From: Fen-1258 sp964449775
GTDB taxonomy: Bacteria; Bacteroidota; Ignavibacteria; Ignavibacteriales; Melioribacteraceae
Direction: 5' to 3'
Length of the DNA: 64,000 bases
NCBI GenBank assembly: GCA_964449775.1
Contig: CAYVBQ010000001.1
Location: forward strand, 62,001-126,000
Part shown: piece by piece, positions 58,264 to 64,000 of the stretch
How the letters are laid out: every line of letters begins with the position of its first letter
Numbering within the stretch: the stretch's first letter is position 1
Notes under the pieces: model-generated
Databases searched by the model: none
What the model saw: only the letters and a program-made list of their open reading frames with translations
Told to the model about the DNA's origin: nothing
Made by a program: the position numbers and the translations under genes

Positions 58264-60963
58264 ATGAACGAAAATAATAATAACGAATATGCCGAACTCG
58301 ATGAGGTTGAAGTCCGGGAGTGGCTTGAATCGTTAGAATATGTTTTGCAATCGGGCGGACCGGAAAAAGTTAGAGCCCTCTTGCACGACCTTGATACTTA
58401 CGCTCATCAAGCAGGTGTTGATCTTCCATTCACCGCAAACACACCTTACATAAATACAATACCAAAAGAAAAACAGCCGCCGTTTCCCGGTGGAAGAGAA
58501 ATAGAACGCCGCATCAAAAGTTTGATTCGTTGGAACGCAATGGCAATGGTTGTTCGAGCTAACAAAGAAGAAGCCGGCATCGGCGGACATATTTCTACCT
58601 ACGCGTCGGCGGCTACTTTATATGAAATCGGCTTCAATCATTTTTTTCGCGGCAAAGACGGCAACGGTGAAGGTGATATAATTTATTTTCAGGGACACGC
58701 TGCACCTGGCATTTACGCGCGTGCATATCTTGAAGGAAGAATAACTAAAGAGCAATTAGAAAATTTTAGACGCGAGCTGAAACCCGGCGGCGGACTTTCT
58801 TCTTATCCGCATCCGTGGCTTATGCCGGAATTCTGGGAATTCCCAACAGTGTCAATGGGTCTTGGACCGATTCAAGCAATTTATCAAGCGCGATTTAATC
58901 GTTATTTAGAAGACCGTGGATTGAAAAAAGAGAGCGATCAAAAAGTTTGGGCATTTCTTGGCGATGGCGAAACGGATGAACCTGAAGCTCTCGGCGCAAT
59001 CTCGCTCGCATCAAGAGAAAAACTTGACAATTTAATTTTTGTAATCAACTGCAACTTGCAGCGTCTTGATGGACCTGTTCGCGGAAATGGAAATATTGTT
59101 CAAGAACTCGAAGCGAATTTCCGGGGTGCAGGCTGGAATGTTATCAAAGTAATTTGGGGAAGCGATTGGGATCCATTGTTCGAAGCCGATAAAACCGGGT
59201 TGTTGATTAAACGGATGCATGAAACTCTCGATGGCGAATCTCAGAACCTTGTTGTACGCGGCGGGAAATATATTCGCGAACAATTTTTCGGAAAGTATCC
59301 CGAGCTGCTGAAGCTTGTTGAAAAATATTCCGATGAGCAGCTTGAAAAGATGAAACGAGGTGGGCACGATCCAGAAAAAGTTTATGCAGCTTTCAAAGAA
59401 GCCGTTGAGCATAAAGGAGCGCCGACCGTAATTCTCGCCAAAACTGTTAAAGGGTACGGACTGGGTGAAGCTGGTGAAGGAAAAAATATCACTCACTCTC
59501 AGAAAAAATTAAACGAAGATGAGTTAAAAGAATTTAGATCCCGTTTCTCAATTCCAATCAGCGATGATGAAATTGCAAGTGCGCCTTTTTTCAAACCATC
59601 GGAAGATTCTCCAGAAATTAGATACCTAAAAGAAAGGAGAAAAGTTCTAGGCGGGTATGTTCCCAAACGTGTGGTTAAATCCTCACCGCTCAAAACTCCA
59701 TCCGAAGAATTATTTGAGGAATTCTATAAAGGAACAGATGAGCGTGAAGTTTCTACGACTATGGTCTTCGTCCGCATGCTGGCTAAACTTTTACGCGATA
59801 AAGAAATTGGACATCTAATTGTTCCCATAGTTCCCGACGAAGCGCGTACATTCGGTATGGAATCTTTATTTAGACAGGTTGGCATTTATGCTCATCAGGG
59901 TCAACTCTACGAACCTGTTGACAGAGACAGTCTTCTTTATTATAAAGAAGCGAAGAATGGACAAATCCTTGAAGAGGGAATTACAGAAGCCGGTTCGATG
60001 TCATCTTTCATTGCCGCCGGAACTTCATACGCAACACATGGCATCAATGCAATTCCTTTCTTTACTTTTTATTCAATGTTTGGAATGCAGCGTGTCGGAG
60101 ATTTAGTCTGGGCTGCGGCTGATATGAGCTGTAAAGGATTTTTATTCGGCGCAACAGCTGGAAGAACAACTCTTGCCGGAGAAGGTCTGCAGCATCAAGA
60201 TGGAAATTCTCATCTGCTGGCTTATCCGGTTCCAAACCTTATTACTTACGATCCGGCATTCGCATATGAACTTGCAGTCATCATTCGCGATGGAATTTAC
60301 CGGATGTATGAAAAACAGGAGAACGTTTTTTATTACATAACCATCATGAACGAAAATTATTCTCAACCTCATATGCCTGACGGTGTAAAGGATGGAATTC
60401 TGAAAGGGATGTATAAATTCCGGGAATCCGTCCTTTCGGGAAAAACTAGTGAGAAGGCGGATAAGAAGATAAAAGCACACTTACTTGGCAGCGGCACTAT
60501 TCTTAACGAAGTTCTCAAAGCATCGGAAATTCTTGAAAAGAATTACAAAGTGGCAACAGATATTTGGAGCGTAACCAGTTACAAGAATCTTCATCTTGAT
60601 GCGCAAGAAACTGAAAGATGGAACATGCTTAATCCGGAAAAAGAACAGAAGCTTCCGTACATCTCAGAAATTACGAAAGGGGAAGAAGGTGTTTTTGTTG
60701 CCGCATCGGATTATGTTCAATTGATGAAAGATGCATTGGCAAAATGGCTCCCCGGACCACTTCATTCATTAGGAACATTCGGTTTTGGTAGAAGCGAAGG
60801 ACGGCAATCTCTCCGCGATTTCTTTGAAGTGGATGCAAAGCATATCGCGTATGCAACTCTTTATTCTTTGATGAAAGAAGGAAAGATAAAACCGGAAGTA
60901 GTAAAGAAAGCTCAAAAGGAATTAAATATTAATCCGGATAAACCAAATCCGGCTAAATCATAA
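58264..60963 (+). CDS. aceE: pyruvate dehydrogenase E1 component, homodimeric type
   Basis: Decarboxylates pyruvate with thiamine diphosphate and acetylates the lipoyl domains of E2. The 899-residue length is that of the homodimeric AceE type rather than the alpha/beta form. The N-terminal LDTYAHQAG... segment binds E2. The thiamine diphosphate motif is GDGETDEPEA from about residue 233 to the NCNLQRLDGPVRGN block near 260, and the second half carries the PVRGN/GAAGRTTLAGEGLQHQDG region (about 625-650). It starts after AAAGGAATAAGA and is followed by a repeat and aceF. No lpd gene is in the window. Confidence 0.96.
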   Translation: MNENNNNEYAELDEVEVREWLESLEYVLQSGGPEKVRALLHDLDTYAHQAGVDLPFTANTPYINTIPKEKQPPFPGGREIERRIKSLIRWNAMAMVVRANKEEAGIGGHISTYASAATLYEIGFNHFFRGKDGNGEGDIIYFQGHAAPGIYARAYLEGRITKEQLENFRRELKPGGGLSSYPHPWLMPEFWEFPTVSMGLGPIQAIYQARFNRYLEDRGLKKESDQKVWAFLGDGETDEPEALGAISLASREKLDNLIFVINCNLQRLDGPVRGNGNIVQELEANFRGAGWNVIKVIWGSDWDPLFEADKTGLLIKRMHETLDGESQNLVVRGGKYIREQFFGKYPELLKLVEKYSDEQLEKMKRGGHDPEKVYAAFKEAVEHKGAPTVILAKTVKGYGLGEAGEGKNITHSQKKLNEDELKEFRSRFSIPISDDEIASAPFFKPSEDSPEIRYLKERRKVLGGYVPKRVVKSSPLKTPSEELFEEFYKGTDEREVSTTMVFVRMLAKLLRDKEIGHLIVPIVPDEARTFGMESLFRQVGIYAHQGQLYEPVDRDSLLYYKEAKNGQILEEGITEAGSMSSFIAAGTSYATHGINAIPFFTFYSMFGMQRVGDLVWAAADMSCKGFLFGATAGRTTLAGEGLQHQDGNSHLLAYPVPNLITYDPAFAYELAVIIRDGIYRMYEKQENVFYYITIMNENYSQPHMPDGVKDGILKGMYKFRESVLSGKTSEKADKKIKAHLLGSGTILNEVLKASEILEKNYKVATDIWSVTSYKNLHLDAQETERWNMLNPEKEQKLPYISEITKGEEGVFVAASDYVQLMKDALAKWLPGPLHSLGTFGFGRSEGRQSLRDFFEVDAKHIAYATLYSLMKEGKIKPEVVKKAQKELNINPDKPNPAKS

Positions 60964-60971
60964 ACCATATT

Positions 60972-61085
60972 ATTGTCATTCTGAATCCCGATAAAAATCG
61001 CGACAAAAAATTTCTTAATTCAGAATTAGGAGATTCTTCGTCGCGGAGTTTATCCCGTTTCTTTGGGACTCCTCATAATGACCAG
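60972..61085. repeat. TGTCATTCTGAA repeat between aceE and aceF
   Basis: Carries TGTCATTCTGAATCCCGAT ... AGGAGATTCTTCGTCGCGG ... TTGGGACTCCTCATAATGAC, an imperfect palindrome of the same family as 27371..27488 and 28617..28726, filling the gap within the aceE-aceF pair. Confidence 0.75.
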
Positions 61086-61099
61086 GTAGAGGAAAGAAA

Positions 61100-62761
61100 A
61101 TGATAATAGATTTTAGATTACCACATCTCGGCGATGGAATTGAAGCGGCGGATGTTATAAAGATACCTTTGAAAGAGGGTGATAAAATTGAAGTTGACCA
61201 GGTTGTGGTTGAAATCGAAACAGACAAAGCAACAGTTGAAGTCCCCTCGGATGTTTCAGGTATCGTGAAAAAAATATATTTGAAAGAGGGGACAAAAGCT
61301 AAAGTTGGAGAACCGATTATTTCGATAGAAGTCAGTAGTCAGTCGCCAGTTGTCAATAGTGAGAAGCAAAAAGAAAAGAACGAAGAACGAAGAACGAAGA
61401 ACGAAGGAAAAATCCTAAAACCAACTACCAACAACCAATCACCAACAACCAGTAACTATCAGTTTAAGATTCCTATACTTGGTGAAAATATTTCCTCGGC
61501 GCAGATTACCAAAGTGTTGGTGAATGTTGGCGATAAAGTTGAAGCCGATCAAATTGTTCTTGAAATTGAAACCGACAAAGCAACGGTCGAAGTGCCAACA
61601 GAAGTTGGAGGAACTGTCAAAGAAGTCCGAGTAAAAGAAGGTGATAAAGTTGCAGTAGATTCCGTTGCATTTGTAATTGAAATGAGTGAATTGCGAATTG
61701 CGAATGGAGAATTGAAAATTTCAGAAGAAAATAAGTCGCCAATCACTAATCACCAACCACCATCATCAAACATAAAACAACCTTTTCAGAAAATTGAGCA
61801 TACACACGCCCCTTCAATTGTTACATTACCAAAAGATTTCGTGCAAGTTGTTGTTCCTGCGGTACCATCGGTTAGAAGATTTGCGCGCGAAATCGGTGTG
61901 GATATTCATCAAGTTCGTGGAGGTGGAGTCAGCGGAAGAATTTCTATTGAAGATGTTAAAGCATTTGCAAAAGCGATGAACGAACAACTTCGAACTGGCG
62001 GATTGAGTACAGCTAATGTTGGTGTTGCAAGAGAAACACTTCCTGATTTTTCAAAATGGGGAGAAATAGAACGCCAGCCGATGAGTAATATCCGGCGCAA
62101 AACTGCGGAACATTTATCATACGCTTGGGCAACAATTCCACATGTAACTCAATTCGATAAAGCTGATATAACTGATCTCGAAAAATTGCGCAAACAATTT
62201 GAGAAGAAAGTTGAAGAAGCCGGAGGAAAATTAACTGTAACTGCGGTACTCCTTAAAGTTCTTGCTTCAGCGCTAAAGGTTTTTCCACAGTTCAACAGCA
62301 GCGTTGATATGGAAAAAAATGAAATTGTTTTCAAAAAATATGTGAATGTTGGAATTGCAGTTGACACGGATCGTGGTCTGCTTGTTCCGGTTATTCGTGA
62401 TGTGGACAAGAAAAATATTATTCAACTTAGTATCGAACTCGCGGAGATTTCGAAGAAAGCGCGGGATAAAAAACTTTCGCTGGAGGAGATGCAAGGAGGA
62501 TGTTTCACAATTTCAAATCTTGGCGGAATTGGCGGAACATATTTTACACCAATCATTAATTCACCGGAAGTAGCAATTGTCGGTATTTCAAAATCTGCAT
62601 ACGAGCCGGTGTATATTGAGGGAAAGTTTGAGCCCCGATTGATGATGCCGCTTTCTATTTCTTATGATCACAGGATAATTGATGGAGCCGATGCAATTAG
62701 ATTTTTGAGATGGGTTGTGAATGCTCTTGAGAATCCGTTCTTATTAAGCTTGGAAGGATAG
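61100..62761 (+). CDS. aceF: dihydrolipoyl acetyltransferase (E2 of pyruvate dehydrogenase)
   Basis: Core of the pyruvate dehydrogenase complex. The 553-residue protein has two lipoyl domains (lipoyl lysines K43 and K160 in IETDKATVEVP). A peripheral-subunit-binding domain spans about 252-290 (VPSVRRFAREIGVDIHQVRGGGVSGRISIEDV). The acetyltransferase core has the catalytic histidine H524 and D528 in SYDHRIIDGAD. The two linkers (about 80-118 and 196-240) are odd: low-complexity N, Q, P, T, S, E, K, R text encoded by short tandem-like DNA (CCAACAACCAATCACC, GAACGAAGAACGAAG), unlike the usual alanine-proline linkers. E1 is encoded just upstream. Confidence 0.95.
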   Translation: MIIDFRLPHLGDGIEAADVIKIPLKEGDKIEVDQVVVEIETDKATVEVPSDVSGIVKKIYLKEGTKAKVGEPIISIEVSSQSPVVNSEKQKEKNEERRTKNEGKILKPTTNNQSPTTSNYQFKIPILGENISSAQITKVLVNVGDKVEADQIVLEIETDKATVEVPTEVGGTVKEVRVKEGDKVAVDSVAFVIEMSELRIANGELKISEENKSPITNHQPPSSNIKQPFQKIEHTHAPSIVTLPKDFVQVVVPAVPSVRRFAREIGVDIHQVRGGGVSGRISIEDVKAFAKAMNEQLRTGGLSTANVGVARETLPDFSKWGEIERQPMSNIRRKTAEHLSYAWATIPHVTQFDKADITDLEKLRKQFEKKVEEAGGKLTVTAVLLKVLASALKVFPQFNSSVDMEKNEIVFKKYVNVGIAVDTDRGLLVPVIRDVDKKNIIQLSIELAEISKKARDKKLSLEEMQGGCFTISNLGGIGGTYFTPIINSPEVAIVGISKSAYEPVYIEGKFEPRLMMPLSISYDHRIIDGADAIRFLRWVVNALENPFLLSLEG

Positions 62762-62810
62762 CAAAAAATCTTTATCATTATCCTAAGCAAACAATTTTAT
62801 TGACGGAACG

Positions 62811-64000
62811 ATGACAAGAAACGGCATATTTGGTGATATCACATTAATTGATGATATTGAAATAAGTAATGCAAAAAAGAATAAACTAAACAATTCAGAT
62901 AGAGCTTTTCACGATTGGTATAGATTTGTGCTTTCCTTTCCACCTCACCTAGTAAAAGAATACATCTCAAAATTCGGATTGGGTAAAAAAGATATTTTGT
63001 TGGACCCTTTCTGTGGAACCGGTACAACTCTTGTCGAGGCAAAAAAAAATTCAATTCCTTCAATCGGTATCGAAGCTAACCCAATTGCGGCTTTTGCATC
63101 AGATGTAAAAACAGACTGGGATGTAGATCCAAACCTTTTACTGCATCATGTTGGTGAAATTTTCAAAGAGAGTAAGAAGCAATTAAAGAAAGATGGAATA
63201 AATGATTTTCCAAGTGTTGATAACCTTAACGTAAAGGGTTTAAGGAAATTAACTCCAATACAGGAAAAACTAATAATAAAAGATTCAATCAGTCCTTTAC
63301 CACTTCATAAAACTCTTGTCTTACTAGAAGTAATAAATAACTATAAAGATTCAGAATATTATAAATATTATTTATTAGCGTTGGCTAACGCTCTGGTTTA
63401 CAAAATAAGTAATCTTCGTTTTGGACCTGAAGTCGGAATCGGGAAGATAAAAAAAGATGCTTCGGTAATAATAGATTGGCATTCTGAGATTAACAGAATT
63501 GCTAATGATCTGATGCAGTGCTCAAATATTACAAGTACCAAATCACAAGTAATAATAGAGGATTCAAGAAATTTACGGAATGTGTTGAATGGGACAAAAA
63601 TTTCTGCTGTAATCACCTCACCTCCTTATCCCAATGAAAAAGACTATACAAGAACAACAAGACTTGAATCTGTTCTACTCGGTTTTATAGATAATCGGGA
63701 TGATCTCAGAAAACTTAAAAAATCCTTAATAAGGTCAAACACAAGGGGTGTGTACAAAGATGATTCTGACGATTCATATATAGAAGGAAACCGCGAGATA
63801 AGAAAAATAGCTGATGACATTGAGACGAAAAGAAAACTATTGGGGAAAACCTCCGGGTTTGAAAAATTATATCATAGAGTAACAAAACTTTATTTTGGAG
63901 GAATTGCAAAACATCTTATTGATATGCAAAGCATTTTGAAACCCAATTCCTATTTGGCTTATGTTGTTGGGGATCAGGCTTCTTATCTAAGAGTCATGAT
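62811..64000 (+). CDS. DNA methyltransferase, cut by the window end
   Basis: An open frame from ATG 62811 that stays open to the last base, at least 396 residues. It carries the SAM-binding motif LLDPFCGTGTTLVEAKK (63-79), IGIEANPIAAFA and the catalytic SPPY at 270-273 in ISAVITSPPYPNEKDYTR. The motif order and the SPPY type suggest an N4-cytosine or N6-adenine methyltransferase. The target-recognition region and any restriction partner lie beyond the window. It begins about 50 bases after aceF and looks like the start of another restriction or defence region. Confidence 0.85.
   Translation, partial: MTRNGIFGDITLIDDIEISNAKKNKLNNSDRAFHDWYRFVLSFPPHLVKEYISKFGLGKKDILLDPFCGTGTTLVEAKKNSIPSIGIEANPIAAFASDVKTDWDVDPNLLLHHVGEIFKESKKQLKKDGINDFPSVDNLNVKGLRKLTPIQEKLIIKDSISPLPLHKTLVLLEVINNYKDSEYYKYYLLALANALVYKISNLRFGPEVGIGKIKKDASVIIDWHSEINRIANDLMQCSNITSTKSQVIIEDSRNLRNVLNGTKISAVITSPPYPNEKDYTRTTRLESVLLGFIDNRDDLRKLKKSLIRSNTRGVYKDDSDDSYIEGNREIRKIADDIETKRKLLGKTSGFEKLYHRVTKLYFGGIAKHLIDMQSILKPNSYLAYVVGDQASYLRVM

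Noticed and set aside
1..64000. tRNA and rRNA genes.
   Set aside because: Looked for cloverleaf-like stretches and rRNA words in the gaps and found none; a covariance-model scan would be needed to be certain.

Overview
All calls come from reading the sequence and from memory of protein families; no database search was run. The window is AT-rich bacterial chromosome with no rRNA, tRNA or CRISPR array that I can see. Several features point to the Bacteroidota/Chlorobi side of the tree, most likely an Ignavibacteria-type organism: a type IX secretion C-terminal domain with the YPNPFNPTT motif (14573..15238), a PorV/PorQ-like barrel (3772..4806), two TonB-dependent receptors with TonB proteins, small c-type haem proteins, and an Hdr-Flx electron-bifurcation cluster suited to anaerobic or facultative life. 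Housekeeping genes (gpmA, pyk, dxr, rseP, metK, ahcY, mfd, aceE, aceF) are scattered between accessory genes.

Layout. 0.4-1 kb: yefM-yoeB toxin-antitoxin pair with a recognisable operator. 1.2-6.3 kb: metallo-hydrolase, TPM protein, gpmA, outer-membrane barrel, peroxiredoxin, lipoprotein. 6.4-11.2 kb: sigma factor, anti-sigma-like protein, two TonB-domain proteins and a convergent TonB-dependent receptor. 11.4-14.4 kb: dxr-rseP and a membrane protein. 14.5-16.8 kb: two c-haem proteins sharing one motif; the second fuses the haem to an outer-membrane barrel. 16.8-22.8 kb: a defence-like island holding a single-polypeptide restriction-modification enzyme, a HEPN-motif protein, a DUF559 nuclease-like protein, duplicated restriction-gene tails, and mntA with a truncated hepT. 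23.2-28.5 kb: Lon-like protease, pyk and an AmmeMemoRadiSam enzyme. 28.7-31.9 kb: a 380-bp non-autonomous transposon, then a lipoprotein, a membrane protein, a histidine kinase and a response regulator. 32.1-41.6 kb: ahcY-metK-nucleotidyltransferase, a FabK/nitronate monooxygenase, a DUF6901-like protein, mfd and a haem-binding protein. 41.9-44.6 kb: CorA-like protein, a DUF72 gene broken by one stop codon, hicBA and ybjQ. 44.9-52 kb: hdrC-hdrB-hdrA-flxD-flxC-flxB-flxA. 52-58 kb: two unknown proteins, a CDF transporter, and a reverse-strand group with a membrane protein, regulator, TPR protein and TonB-dependent receptor. 58.3-62.8 kb: aceE-aceF. The window ends inside a DNA methyltransferase gene.

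The Hdr-Flx proteins should pass electrons between NAD(P)H (FlxA), iron-sulfur subunits (FlxB, FlxC, FlxD), the FAD of HdrA and the disulfide-active HdrB, and so link NADH, ferredoxin and thiol/disulfide pools. The sigma/anti-sigma/TonB group and the two receptors form the outer-membrane uptake side.

The most striking property is how many short palindromic repeats fill the gaps, often at operon junctions, and how often repeat-like or simple-sequence DNA also sits in frame inside genes: a restriction enzyme, mfd, aceF, a lipoprotein start and a truncated hepT. The best candidates for something undescribed are the 16.8-22.8 kb island, the haem-barrel fusion and the 380-bp transposon.
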